Assembly (NCBI RefSeq): GCF_008831125.1
Contig: NZ_WBKA01000003.1
Span: forward strand, 186,001 to 250,000
DNA length: 64,000 bases
From: Pseudoclavibacter caeni
GTDB taxonomy: Bacteria; Actinomycetota; Actinomycetes; Actinomycetales; Microbacteriaceae
Direction: 5' to 3'
Shown here: one piece after another, positions 27,245 to 37,573 of the stretch
Numbering within the stretch: the stretch's first letter is position 1
Layout of the letters: every line of letters starts with the position of its first letter
Position numbers and translations under genes: made by a program
Notes under the pieces: model-generated
Databases searched by the model: none
Seen by the model: the letters and a program-made list of their open reading frames with translations, nothing else
Told to the model about the DNA's origin: nothing

Positions 27245-27376
27245 GGCCGCACCTCACGCCGCCCGGCTCGCGCCCGGTCGCGAGCGCCGGACCGCGGGCC
27301 GTCCCCCTCCGGCGGTCCCCGACCCGGCCGCGCCGACCCGCGCGACACGGAGCACGGTCGGTGCGCCCGCCCCGGC

Positions 27377-27382
27377 TACCAT
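27377..27382 (+). promoter_or_regulatory. Putative -10 (TACCAT) of the gntR gene
   Basis: TACCAT lies 7 nt before the ATG at 27390 and overlaps the alternative ATG at 27381, arguing for the downstream start. Confidence 0.5.
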
Positions 27383-27389
27383 GGAGGCC

Positions 27390-28139
27390 ATGCCCTCGAG
27401 TCCGCGTCGCGTCCCGCTCAAGCACGAGCGCATCGCCAAGGCCCTGCTCGAGCAGATCCGCCGCGGGGACTTCCCCGCCGACGAGCCGCTGCCGAGCGAG
27501 ACCGCGCTGGGCCGGCGCTTCGCGGCCAGCCGCAACACCGTCCGCCAGGCGCTCGCCCTGCTCACCGACCAGGGGCTCATCGTCACCCGTCCCGGGGTCG
27601 GGTCGTTCGTGGCCTTCCGACCGGTCGACGAGCAGCCGCATCTGGGGTGGGCCGGGGCGATCCAGCAGCGCGGAGCGGTCAACCACGTGCGACTGGTGTC
27701 GATCACCGCCGTGGACGCCGACGCGCTGCCCGCCGCGATCGGCGCTGTCGCCCGTCCGCCCGCCGCGTGCCTGCTGCGCGTCGTGCGCGTGCGCAGCGTC
27801 GTCGGCGACCGGGTCATCTCGTTGGAGTGCTCGCTGCTGCCCGCCGTCCCGCCCCTCGCCGACCTGCCGGAGCGGGGCCTGGTCGACGACTCGATCGTCG
27901 CCACGCTCCGCTCCGCTGGGCTCACCCCTGCCTCCGGCGAGCAGTGGGTCGAGGTGGGCGCCCTCGACGCGGAGGACGCCGCGCTGTGGCGTGCGTGCAC
28001 CGGGGCCGACGCCGGCCTGCCGGCCGGCGGGACCGTCCTCGTGTCCCGCTGCGTGACGCGGACGGCGGACGGCGCGCTCGCCGAGTACGTCGAGTCGCAG
28101 ATGGACCCGGCCTACTTCCGCCTGCATCTGCGCTTCTGA
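27390..28139 (+). CDS. GntR-family regulator, HutC/UTRA type
   Basis: A 249-residue regulator. The N-terminal winged helix (RIAKALLEQIRRGDFPADEPLPSETALGRRFAASRNTVRQALALL) is typical GntR. The C-terminal about 165 residues match the UTRA sugar or small-ligand sensing domain (VRSVVGDRVISLECSLLP). Such proteins usually repress a neighbouring catabolic gene. It is divergent from deoC with 157 bp between starts, so deoC control by a deoxyribose- or nucleoside-derived ligand is plausible but inferred. Confidence 0.85.
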   Translation: MPSSPRRVPLKHERIAKALLEQIRRGDFPADEPLPSETALGRRFAASRNTVRQALALLTDQGLIVTRPGVGSFVAFRPVDEQPHLGWAGAIQQRGAVNHVRLVSITAVDADALPAAIGAVARPPAACLLRVVRVRSVVGDRVISLECSLLPAVPPLADLPERGLVDDSIVATLRSAGLTPASGEQWVEVGALDAEDAALWRACTGADAGLPAGGTVLVSRCVTRTADGALAEYVESQMDPAYFRLHLRF

Positions 28140-28185
28140 CCGGGGAGTGGGGATTCCTCCCCTCCCCTCGAGTCGTTCCACGTCG

Positions 28186-28191
28186 TACCCT
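28186..28191 (+). promoter_or_regulatory. Putative -10 (TACCCT) of the 39-codon ORF
   Basis: TACCCT lies 6 nt before the ATG at 28198, the same geometry as the other leaderless starts in the window. Confidence 0.45.
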
Positions 28192-28197
28192 GTTCCA

Positions 28198-28317
28198 ATG
28201 ACGTACGAAGAATCAGCACAGCAGCCCCAGCAGACCGCGCCTCCCCCAGCACCACTGGCACAGTTCGACTTCAGCACGATGCCGCCGCAACCCGAGTACG
28301 CCGGACAGGCCGGCTGA
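28198..28317 (+). CDS. Small ORF, 39 residues, unknown
   Basis: A 39-codon ORF starting MTYEESAQQPQQTAPPPAP and ending FSTMPPQPEYAGQAG. The first half is rich in Gln, Pro and Ala; the second half has Phe, Asp, Tyr and Pro-Gln-Pro. Eleven of 39 codons end in A or T (GAA, TCA, GCA, CCT, CCA, CAA, GGA), far more than in flanking genes. A TACCCT hexamer 6 nt upstream suggests leaderless expression. It lies between gntR and a convergent M16 peptidase. I do not recognise the family. It may be a small protein or peptide precursor, or chance. Confidence 0.4.
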   Translation: MTYEESAQQPQQTAPPPAPLAQFDFSTMPPQPEYAGQAG

Positions 28318-28374
28318 GCCCCGGCCCCGCCCGGGCGTCAAGCCGATCCCGACCGGCTCGCGCAGCGCGGCGGG

Positions 28375-29853
28375 TCAGCCGGCGACCGCATCCGCGTCGA
28401 CGGGCCCCACCGCCGCGGTCACGGTAGCCTGGCCGATCAGCTCGGCCGCGAGATCGCGCACTTGCGCGGGGGTGACCGCCGCGATGCGGCCGAGGTTCGC
28501 CGGCAGGTCCCACAGCTCGCCCAGATCGAGCTCGGCTCGGCCGAGCCTGGTCATGTGTCGGGACGTGTCCTCCAGCCCGAGCGTGATCGCCCCGGCGAGC
28601 TGCCCCTTCGCCCGCTCCACCTCGGCCTCGGTCGGGCCGCTCTCCGCGAACCCGGCGAGCACCTCGCGGATGACGTGGGCGACCTCGCCGGCCGACTCCG
28701 GTCGCGTTCCCGCGTACACGCCGAACGCGCCGGCGTCGGCATGACTGCCGGCGAACGAGTAGACGGAGTAGGCGAGCCCACGCCGCTCGCGCACCTCCTG
28801 GAACAGCCGCGAGCTCATCCCGCCGCCGAGCAGGGCGTTGAGCACACTCAGGGCGAACCGGCGCTCGTCCCAGCGCGGGATGCCGGGGCCGCCGATGAGG
28901 AGGTTCACCTGCTCGCCGTCGCGGCGGCGCACGGTGACGTCGGGGTCGGGTGACAGCGGCAGCAGCGTCCGGTCGCGCCGGGGATGCAGCGGGCCGTGCG
29001 CCGTGGCGGTCACCCCGTGCGCGGCCAGCGCCCGCTCGAGCCCGGCGAGCAGCGCGTCGTGGTCGACGGCGCCGGAGGCGGTCACGACGATGTCCTCGGG
29101 CCGGTAGTTCGCCCGGTAGTGCTGCCAGACGGCGACGCGGTCGACGGCGCGGATCGAGTCGGGGGTGCCGCCGATCGGGCGGCCCAGGCTCTGCCCACGG
29201 TAGACGAGCGCCGAGAAGAGCTCGTGGACGACGTCGGCGGGGTCGTCCTCGTTCATCGCGAGCTCCTCGAGGATGACCTTCCGCTCGCGCTCGAACTCCT
29301 CCGGGTCGAGCACGGAGTCCAGGACCATGTCCGTGAGCACCTCGACGGCGACGTCGACGTCCGCATCGCGCACCTTCGCGTAATAGCAGGTGTGCTCCTT
29401 GCCGGTCAGCGCGTTCGACTCGCCGCCGATGCGGTCGAAGGCGACCGCGATGTCCAGCGCGGTGCGCTCGCGCGTGCCCTTGAACAGCAGGTGCTCGAGG
29501 AAGTGCGTGGAGCCGTGCTGCCCCTCGTGCTCGTCGCGGGAGCCCACCGGCGACCAGAACCCGATCGTGGCGGAGTGAGCGCCGGGCACACGCTCGGTGA
29601 GCACGCGCACACCACAGGGCAGCACCGTGCGGCGGATCGCCGAGCCGTCGTCGAGGGTGAACGCGGTCTCCTCCGCATCGATCGGCAGCGCGTGCGGGAA
29701 GAGCACGGTCGCGGTGGTCGGAGCGGTCTGGGTGGTCAGGGACGACGCGGCGGTCTGTGCGGTCGACGGGGCGGGTGCCGCCGTGGCGGTCCCGGCGGAC
29801 GACGCCGCCGACAGGTGGTCGGGATCGGGGGTGTTCGTGGTGTCTGTGCTCAT
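28375..29853 (-). CDS. M16-family zinc peptidase (PepR type)
   Basis: A 492-residue peptidase. The inverted zinc motif HFLEH is at about residues 113-117 (HxxEH), with the distal Glu in the ILEELAMNEDDP helix and a second inactive-type M16 domain following. The first about 50 residues are a Ser/Thr/Ala-rich extension. Actinobacterial homologs usually lie directly downstream of pnp (as Rv2782c follows gpsI); here four genes separate them. A TAGACT lies 9 nt upstream of the ATG. It probably degrades peptides in the cytoplasm. Confidence 0.88.
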   Translation of the reverse strand: MSTDTTNTPDPDHLSAASSAGTATAAPAPSTAQTAASSLTTQTAPTTATVLFPHALPIDAEETAFTLDDGSAIRRTVLPCGVRVLTERVPGAHSATIGFWSPVGSRDEHEGQHGSTHFLEHLLFKGTRERTALDIAVAFDRIGGESNALTGKEHTCYYAKVRDADVDVAVEVLTDMVLDSVLDPEEFERERKVILEELAMNEDDPADVVHELFSALVYRGQSLGRPIGGTPDSIRAVDRVAVWQHYRANYRPEDIVVTASGAVDHDALLAGLERALAAHGVTATAHGPLHPRRDRTLLPLSPDPDVTVRRRDGEQVNLLIGGPGIPRWDERRFALSVLNALLGGGMSSRLFQEVRERRGLAYSVYSFAGSHADAGAFGVYAGTRPESAGEVAHVIREVLAGFAESGPTEAEVERAKGQLAGAITLGLEDTSRHMTRLGRAELDLGELWDLPANLGRIAAVTPAQVRDLAAELIGQATVTAAVGPVDADAVAG

Positions 29854-29962
29854 GTCAGGCGCAGTCTATCGACGACCGCGGACACCGGGGAGCGGCGTTC
29901 ACCACTGGCGCAACCGTCGCCCGCGCCGGAATCCCCGCGCCGGCGGGGACGTTGCCCCCGGC

Positions 29963-31174
29963 ATGCGCGCCTCACTCCCCCGCCACGTCCCCGTGCTCGT
30001 CATCGGCGCCGGCCAGGCGGGACTCGCCGCCGCCTGGTGGTTGCAGGAGCGCGGGCTCACTCCCGGCCGCGACCTGCTCGTGCTCGACGCGGACGCGGAC
30101 GCCGGCGGGGCCTGGCAGCACCGCTGGCCGGCGCTGCGCATCGGAGCGGCGCACCGCATCGCCGACCTGCCCGGCATGCGCGAGGCGGGGCTGGGCTTCG
30201 CCGACGCCCCGCGCGACCGGCCTGCGTCCGAGGTCGTCGTCGCACAGTACCGTGCCTATGAGCGGTTCTGGAGGCTGGACGTGCGGCATGGCGTCCGCGT
30301 GGACGCGGTGCGGCGTGCGCCGGCCCCGGCTGCGGATGATGTGGCCGGCCCGGCGCGCCGATCGGCGGCCGAGCAGCGAGCCGTGACGACTCGCCCGCAT
30401 GGTGAGGCCCCCACCGTGGAGGGTGATGCGACCGCGTCCGGCCGCTTCCGCGTCACTGGTCGGGACGCGACCGGACCAGTGACGCTGACCGCCGACGTGA
30501 TCGTCAACGCGACCGGGACATGGCGGTCGCCGTTCGTCCCCTGGTACCCCGGGCGCGACCGATTCGCCGGCGTCCAGCTGCACACGCACTGCTGGCGCGA
30601 CGCCCGGCGGTTCACGGGGATGCGGGTCGGCGTCGTCGGCGGCGGCACCTCCGCCGTGGAGCACCTCGCCGAGCTCGATGGGGTGGCCGCGAGCACGGTG
30701 TGGTTCACCCGCCGGCCCGTGCACCTCGTCGAGACCGACGGGCTCACCACGGAGGCCGGCATCGCCTCTGTCGCCACGATGGACCGGGCGGCCCGTGCGG
30801 GGCGGCCGCTGCCGAGCGTGGTGAGCACCACGGGGCTGCCGCACACCGGGTATATGCGCGGCCTGATCGATCGGGGAGCACTCGTCTCGCAACCCATGTT
30901 CCGCCGCCTCGGCGCCGACGGCGCGGTGCTCTCGGGTGGGACGACGCTGCCGCTCGACGCGATCGTGTGGGACACGGGCTTCCGCCCACATCTGGGGCAC
31001 CTGGCCCCGCTGCGGTTGCGCGAGCCCGCCGGCGGCGTGCGCGTCGTCGACGGGGTGGCCGTGCGCGAGCCGCATCTGATCCTCGCCGGGTACGGCCCGC
31101 AGGCGAGCACGATCACCGCGGCGCACGCCGGGCGCGTCAACGCGCTCGCCGCGCTGCGGGCGCTCAGCCGATGA
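29963..31174 (+). CDS. Flavin-dependent monooxygenase-like oxidoreductase
   Basis: A 403-residue two-dinucleotide-fold flavoprotein. FAD-binding GAGQAG is at residues 15-20 and the NADPH-binding GGGTSA near 226. The ATGTW segment (NATGTWRSPFVPWYPG) is characteristic of flavin-containing monooxygenases. A hydrophilic insert of about 40 residues (about 118-158) interrupts the usual linker. The ATG at 29963 opens three residues before the FAD fold region; no clear promoter or Shine-Dalgarno is visible. It diverges from the M16 gene and precedes the TetR gene. Substrate unknown. Confidence 0.78.
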   Translation: MRASLPRHVPVLVIGAGQAGLAAAWWLQERGLTPGRDLLVLDADADAGGAWQHRWPALRIGAAHRIADLPGMREAGLGFADAPRDRPASEVVVAQYRAYERFWRLDVRHGVRVDAVRRAPAPAADDVAGPARRSAAEQRAVTTRPHGEAPTVEGDATASGRFRVTGRDATGPVTLTADVIVNATGTWRSPFVPWYPGRDRFAGVQLHTHCWRDARRFTGMRVGVVGGGTSAVEHLAELDGVAASTVWFTRRPVHLVETDGLTTEAGIASVATMDRAARAGRPLPSVVSTTGLPHTGYMRGLIDRGALVSQPMFRRLGADGAVLSGGTTLPLDAIVWDTGFRPHLGHLAPLRLREPAGGVRVVDGVAVREPHLILAGYGPQASTITAAHAGRVNALAALRALSR

Positions 31175-31323
31175 GCGACCTCCGGGGGCAGGAGGGGGCA
31201 TGGCCGACGCCACACGCTCGCGACCACCCGACGAGTCGTCGCCGCGAGTGCACAGGTTCGCCTCACCTCAGGCACAGGGCGTCAGACGATGCTCTACAGT
31301 TGTTCACAAGTTCCGTGTCCTGA

Positions 31324-31336
31324 GTCGAGCCTCGAC
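31324..31336 (+). promoter_or_regulatory. 13-bp palindrome before the tetR start
   Basis: GTCGAG-C-CTCGAC, a perfect inverted repeat, lies 13 nt upstream of the tetR ATG and overlaps the start of its leader. It could be an autoregulatory operator. Confidence 0.4.
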
Positions 31337-31349
31337 GAGAGGAGCGCAG

Positions 31350-32024
31350 ATGAACCGCACTCGCACCGCCCGGCACACGCAGGCGGAGCGGACCCGAGCG
31401 TCCCTGCTGTGGGCCGCCGCCACGGTGATCGGCCGTCGCGGCTACGAGGCGACCTCACTGGCCGACATCACCGCCGTGCTGGGCAAACCGAAGACCGCGC
31501 TGCGCTACCACTTCGACGCGAAGGCCGAGATCGCGCGCGCCCTGCTCGACGCCGAGTATCGGCGCTGGGAGCAGATGCACGAGCTCGTCGACGACACAAA
31601 CCGCACCGGGCTCGCCGTGCTCGTGACGACGCTGCGGACGTTCCTGGCCGACAGCGGCTCGGGCCCGTACCAGCGGGCGGCGATCTCGCTGCTGCTGGAC
31701 GCCCCGCTGATCGACGCCGACCTGCCGGCGCCTCCATTCACCGCGCAGCAGCTGCTCTCCGAGTATCTACTGGAGGCGCGGGAAGACGGCGAGGTCCCGG
31801 CGGACGCGGACATCTCCTCCGCCGTGAACGGCATCATCGATGCGACGCTCGGCGTCGTGCTCCGCTACCGGCTGGAGCCGGACGTCGACCTCGAGGAGCG
31901 AGCCGAGCCGCTGTGGAGCTGGTCGCTGATGGGCCTCGGTGTGCCCCGGCCGCATGCGCTGCTGGAGGGCATCCGAGCCATCCCACTGCCGCCGAACGAG
32001 ATCGAGACCGCCAGACTGTCCTGA
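31350..32024 (+). CDS. TetR-family transcriptional regulator
   Basis: A 224-residue regulator. The N-terminal helix-turn-helix is TRASLLWAAATVIGRRGYEATSLADITAVLGKPKTALRYHFDAKAEIARALLD. The C-terminal domain pattern loosely resembles gamma-butyrolactone-receptor-type TetR proteins (ScbR/ArpA), but this is weak. The ATG at 31350 follows GAGAGGAG. It lies downstream of the flavin monooxygenase and is convergent with heme oxygenase. Targets are unknown; autoregulation through the palindrome at 31324 is possible. Confidence 0.85.
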   Translation: MNRTRTARHTQAERTRASLLWAAATVIGRRGYEATSLADITAVLGKPKTALRYHFDAKAEIARALLDAEYRRWEQMHELVDDTNRTGLAVLVTTLRTFLADSGSGPYQRAAISLLLDAPLIDADLPAPPFTAQQLLSEYLLEAREDGEVPADADISSAVNGIIDATLGVVLRYRLEPDVDLEERAEPLWSWSLMGLGVPRPHALLEGIRAIPLPPNEIETARLS

Positions 32025-32028
32025 GCAC

Positions 32029-32076
32029 GCGCCCGCCGCCCCCAGCTCGCCTCAGGCGCCCGCCGCCCCCAGCTCG
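32029..32076. repeat. 21-bp direct repeat at the 3' end of heme oxygenase
   Basis: Two identical 21-bp copies (32029-32049 and 32056-32076) with a 27-nt period. The second copy encodes the ELGAAGA C-terminal tail of heme oxygenase; the first lies in the gap to the tetR stop. It looks like a small tandem duplication. Confidence 0.85.
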
Positions 32077-32705
32077 TCGAAGACGGCGGCGTTCAGTTCG
32101 TAGGCGCGCCGAGCCTCATCGATCAGCCGCTGCACCTGTGTCTCATCGAGCCCGAGATGGTCGATGTGCTCGCGATATGCGCGCTTGTAGGCGACGAGCT
32201 TGCCGATCTGGTCGAAGCGGTAGAACGTGAGCTGGTCCTCCGTGGCGCCGTAGTGGCGGGACATCATCGTGGCGATGATCTGCCCGCCGCTCAGGTCGCC
32301 CAGGTAGCGGGTGTAGTGCTGGGCGAGATAGGGGATCACGTCGTCGTCGCCCGCGACCTCATGCAGGCGGGCGACGTAACGCTGGGTCACCGGAAGCGGG
32401 GGATGGGCCGTGTGCCAGTCGATGGCGCCGAGCTCGGCGAGGTCATGACGCGCCGCGGCGAGACGAGCCAGTCGGGGATCGTGCAGGAACTCCGGCTCGT
32501 CGGGTCGCGCAGGTCGGGACTCGAGCACCTCATAGACGTAGGCCAGCTGCGCGAGGTAGCGGGTGTAGTCGGCCAGTGAGAGCCGCCCCTCGATGAGGTC
32601 GGCGATGAACGGCCGCCCCTCGGCCGAGGTGTGCTCGGCGACAGTCGCCTCGCGCAGTCTGGCGGACGGTGTCGCCGCGTCTACGTGTGTCGTGCTGGTG
32701 GTCAT
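32052..32705 (-). CDS. hmuO: Heme oxygenase (HmuO/HO-1 family)
   Basis: A 217-residue enzyme that opens heme to biliverdin, CO and iron, releasing iron from host or environmental heme. The proximal His is about His25 in TVAEHTSAEG; the distal helix LGDLSGGQ is at 135-142. Length matches corynebacterial HmuO. ATG 32705 follows GGAGAGCGAGCAC and is preferred over an ATG 15 nt upstream. A candidate DtxR/IdeR box lies 28 nt upstream, so iron repression is expected. No heme uptake genes (hmuTUV, htaA) are in the window. Confidence 0.93.
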   Translation of the reverse strand: MTTSTTHVDAATPSARLREATVAEHTSAEGRPFIADLIEGRLSLADYTRYLAQLAYVYEVLESRPARPDEPEFLHDPRLARLAAARHDLAELGAIDWHTAHPPLPVTQRYVARLHEVAGDDDVIPYLAQHYTRYLGDLSGGQIIATMMSRHYGATEDQLTFYRFDQIGKLVAYKRAYREHIDHLGLDETQVQRLIDEARRAYELNAAVFDELGAAGA

Positions 32706-32732
32706 GTGCTCGCTCTCCATTCGACAACGATC

Positions 32733-32751
32733 GTGTGTGAGTCTCACCTTA
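32733..32751 (-). promoter_or_regulatory. Candidate DtxR/IdeR iron box of heme oxygenase
   Basis: TAAGGTGAGACTCACACAC matches the consensus TWAGGTWAGSCTWACCTWA at 13 of 19 positions by my count, with a perfect 11-bp core palindrome GTGAGACTCAC. It lies 28 nt upstream of the chosen start. Confidence 0.6.
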
Positions 32752-32910
32752 GTCGGCGTCCGCGGTTGTCGGCAGCCTGATGTCACCGCGGCCGGTCACG
32801 ACTGGCGGCGCAGCAGCAGGACGGCACCGAGCGCACCGGCGGTGACGAGCACCCCGCCGGAGAGTCCGGCCCGGCACGCCGAACTCGATCCGCCCCCGCC
32901 CGGAGACGAC

Positions 32911-32948
32911 GAGAGGGCCCCGCATCCGTGTGGATGCGGGGCCCTCTC
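32911..32948. terminator. pnp terminator hairpin
   Basis: A perfect 17-bp stem (32911-32927 with 32932-32948) with GTGT loop lies 37 nt past the pnp stop. It is among the strongest hairpins in the window. No U tract follows. Confidence 0.75.
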
Positions 32949-32984
32949 GAACAGGTCGCGCGGCTGCTCAGACCGCCGGGGTGA

Positions 32985-35204
<2,220 letters not shown>

Positions 35205-35452
35205 GGGGTTCTCCTTCGCATTCCGGTGCAGACGCCGACCCGGCGAACGACGAGCGCTGCTGATCAACAGTGGAAAGACTCGGAACCACGTTCCCGGACG
35301 CTCCGAGACTCACCACCGAAGATCAGCGCCGAGCCGGTCGACCTGCACATGTCTCTTGACGGGCGGGCGGATGCGCCGCACCCGCGTCGACTCTACCAGT
35401 CGGGCGCCCAGGACGGTCACCGCCCCGCGGGTCGTCCGTCTCCGAAGACGAC

Positions 35453-35479
35453 GAGAGCCGCCCCAGAGGGGCGGCTCTC
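35453..35479. terminator. rpsO terminator hairpin
   Basis: A perfect 12-bp stem GAGAGCCGCCCC/GGGGCGGCTCTC (35453-35464 with 35468-35479) and 3-nt loop, 22 nt after the rpsO stop. It would separate rpsO from pnp. Confidence 0.7.
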
Positions 35480-35501
35480 GAAGCGAATCGTGCGATCGGG
35501 C

Positions 35502-35771
35502 TCAGCGGCGCAGACCGAGGCGCTCGATCAGGCTGCGGTAGCGATTGATGTCGATGCGCTCCAGATAGCCGAGCAGCCGGCGGCGCTGGCCGACGAGCAG
35601 CAGCAGACCACGCCGGGAGTGATGGTCGTGCTTGTGCTCCTTGAGGTGCTCGGTGAGGTCGGCGATGCGACGGCTGAGCAGGGCCACCTGGACCTCGGGA
35701 GAGCCGGTGTCACCCTCATGGGTCGCGTACTCGTCGATGATCTGCTTCTTGACGTCTGCTGCCAGAGCCAT
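35502..35771 (-). CDS. rpsO: 30S ribosomal protein S15
   Basis: An 89-residue S15, a primary binder of 16S rRNA and part of the 30S platform. The whole protein ([20 protein letters not shown] ... [20 protein letters not shown] ... [12 protein letters not shown]) is canonical. The ATG at 35771 follows AGAGGA. A likely promoter (-10 TAGCAT) lies about 90 nt upstream. The gene order ribF-rpsO-pnp is conserved. Confidence 0.98.
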   Translation of the reverse strand: MALAADVKKQIIDEYATHEGDTGSPEVQVALLSRRIADLTEHLKEHKHDHHSRRGLLLLVGQRRRLLGYLERIDINRYRSLIERLGLRR

Positions 35772-35859
35772 GGGGGCGTTCCTCTCAGTCGTTGCGCGGT
35801 GCCCCGGGGCCGATCCCCGAGACGCTCTCTGTCCGCGGCCGTTGCACGGCGAACACTCG

Positions 35860-35865
35860 ATGCTA
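35860..35865 (-). promoter_or_regulatory. Putative -10 (TAGCAT) of rpsO
   Basis: TAGCAT about 90 nt upstream of rpsO, in the gap after ribF, leaves an 80-nt leader. S15 leaders in other bacteria often bind S15; no specific fold was identified here. Confidence 0.35.
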
Positions 35866-35911
35866 CCACAGCGGCGACAGCCCCCACCGACCGCCTCGTG
35901 GGTGGCCTCGT

Positions 35912-36994
35912 TCACTCCTCGATGCCGAGCGCGGCAGCGGCGTCCGCGCAGTCCTGCCGCATCTGCGCCACGAGCGCCTCGACCCCGCGGTAGGCGACCA
36001 TGCCGCGCAGCCGGGCGACAAAGATGACGCGCGCCCAGCGTCCGTACAGGTCGAAGTCGGTCACACGCGCGTCGTCGCGGCCGATCACATGGGCCTCGAC
36101 GGTGCGCGGCACGTCGGCGAACGTCGGGTTCGTGCCCACCGATATCGCCGCGGGGTGCCGGTGCACCGTCCCGGTGTCGGCGCCAGTCGGCCCGCCCTCG
36201 AACACGTCGAGCCAGCCGGCGTACACCCCGTCGGCGGGCACGAAACCCTCGACGGCGCGGTCGAGGCCGAGCGCCTCGTCACAGCCGGGCCCGAGATTCG
36301 CCGTCGGGAAGCCGAGCTCCCGGCCGCGACGCGCCCCGTGGACGACGAACCCGCCCACATCCGGTGCACGCCCGAGCATCGCCGCCGCACCGGACACGTC
36401 CCCCGCGACGAGCAGACGCCGGATCTCCGATGAGGAGCACTTCTCCGCCGAGGGCACCCCGCCGGTCTCCATCACCCCGCCGGGCCGGGCCGCGCCGCCG
36501 GGCCGGCCCGCATTCGTCGCGCCAAGCCCGACGAGGGGCACGGCGTCCACGTCGAAGCCGAGCCGCCGCCCCGCCTCGCGCAGGGTCGCGACGTCGCCGG
36601 CACCGCGGGCGCCGAAGCGGAAGTCCTCCCCGACCACGACGAGCCGGGCGTCGAGCCCGTCGACGAGCACTCGGCGGATGAAGTCCTCCGGCGCGAGCGC
36701 GGCGAACGCACGGGTGAACGGCAGCACGACCACCGCGTCGACATCGAGCTCGGCCAGCAGCTGCTCCTCACGGCGGTCCGAGACGAGCGCCGGCGGCACC
36801 CGGTCGGGTGCGAGCACGGCCAGCGGATGTCGGTCGAAGGTGGCCACGACGGCCGCGAGCCCGCGGGTGCGAGCCTCGTCGCGCATCCGGGCGATCAGCG
36901 CGCGATGTCCCCGGTGCACACCGCCGAACTTGCCGATCGTGATGGCCGAGGGGCCCAGGTCGTACCGGTCGCGGCCGGCGTGGATGACGCGCAT
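35912..36994 (-). CDS. ribF: Bifunctional riboflavin kinase / FAD synthetase
   Basis: A 360-residue enzyme making FMN from riboflavin and FAD from FMN. The N-terminal adenylyltransferase domain has [14 protein letters not shown] (usually GNFDGVHLGHQ; the Gly-for-Asp change is notable), then [18 protein letters not shown]. The C-terminal kinase domain has [11 protein letters not shown]. About 20 Gly/Pro-rich residues are inserted before the SSS motif. The ATG shares 1 nt with the stop of the upstream membrane-protein gene. Confidence 0.93.
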   Translation of the reverse strand: MRVIHAGRDRYDLGPSAITIGKFGGVHRGHRALIARMRDEARTRGLAAVVATFDRHPLAVLAPDRVPPALVSDRREEQLLAELDVDAVVVLPFTRAFAALAPEDFIRRVLVDGLDARLVVVGEDFRFGARGAGDVATLREAGRRLGFDVDAVPLVGLGATNAGRPGGAARPGGVMETGGVPSAEKCSSSEIRRLLVAGDVSGAAAMLGRAPDVGGFVVHGARRGRELGFPTANLGPGCDEALGLDRAVEGFVPADGVYAGWLDVFEGGPTGADTGTVHRHPAAISVGTNPTFADVPRTVEAHVIGRDDARVTDFDLYGRWARVIFVARLRGMVAYRGVEALVAQMRQDCADAAAALGIEE

Positions 36995-37533
36995 CACCGC
37001 TCCGTCCCGGCGGCACGCCCCCCGGCGGCGTCCGTGTCGCCCCGGGACGCGCCGGCGTCCGCCCGGCCCGGCCGGTGCCGCGCCAGCCACCACAGGCCGA
37101 GCACGGGCAGCACCAGCGGGACGAAGCCGTACCCCATGCCGAACCCGCTCCACACGGTCGACTCGACGCGTCCGTCACCGGTGTTCGACAGGAACAGCGT
37201 GGGCTCCCACGTGGTCAGCGCGCCGACGATGAGCACGCCCGCCAGCTCGAAGCCGATCGTGATGACGGCGACGCGGTGCCAGCCGGGCCGGTGGTGCCGG
37301 GCCAGGGCGACCGTCGCGACGATGTACACCACCGCGGCGACGGCGCTGAGCGAGTAGGCCAGCGGTGCGCGATCGAACCGGGTGGCGATCTGCACGAGCG
37401 AGCGGGCTGTGGCCGAGAGGGCGAGGATCGCGTACACGACCACGAGCACGCGCCCGGGGCCACTCACCCGTGGGGCGGCCTGGGCCTCCCGATCGCCGGG
37501 CTCGAGCGGGGTGTGGGGTGTGAAGTCAGTCAT
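36994..37533 (-). CDS. Conserved four-helix membrane protein, unknown function
   Basis: A 179-residue protein with about four hydrophobic helices (VLVVVYAILALSATARSLVQ, a SAVAAVVYIVATVAL segment, VAVITIGFELAGVLIVG, FVPLVLPVLGLWWLA). A motif LVQIATRFDRAPLAYSLSAVAA is typical of actinobacterial proteins next to ribF or truB. ATG 37533 is chosen since TAGAAT lies 9 nt upstream; an ATG at 37539 is too close to it. The stop overlaps the ribF start. Function unknown. Confidence 0.7.
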   Translation of the reverse strand: MTDFTPHTPLEPGDREAQAAPRVSGPGRVLVVVYAILALSATARSLVQIATRFDRAPLAYSLSAVAAVVYIVATVALARHHRPGWHRVAVITIGFELAGVLIVGALTTWEPTLFLSNTGDGRVESTVWSGFGMGYGFVPLVLPVLGLWWLARHRPGRADAGASRGDTDAAGGRAAGTER

Positions 37534-37573
37534 CGGCATCCCATTCTACGGGTCGCGGCCGACGACGCGGCGG

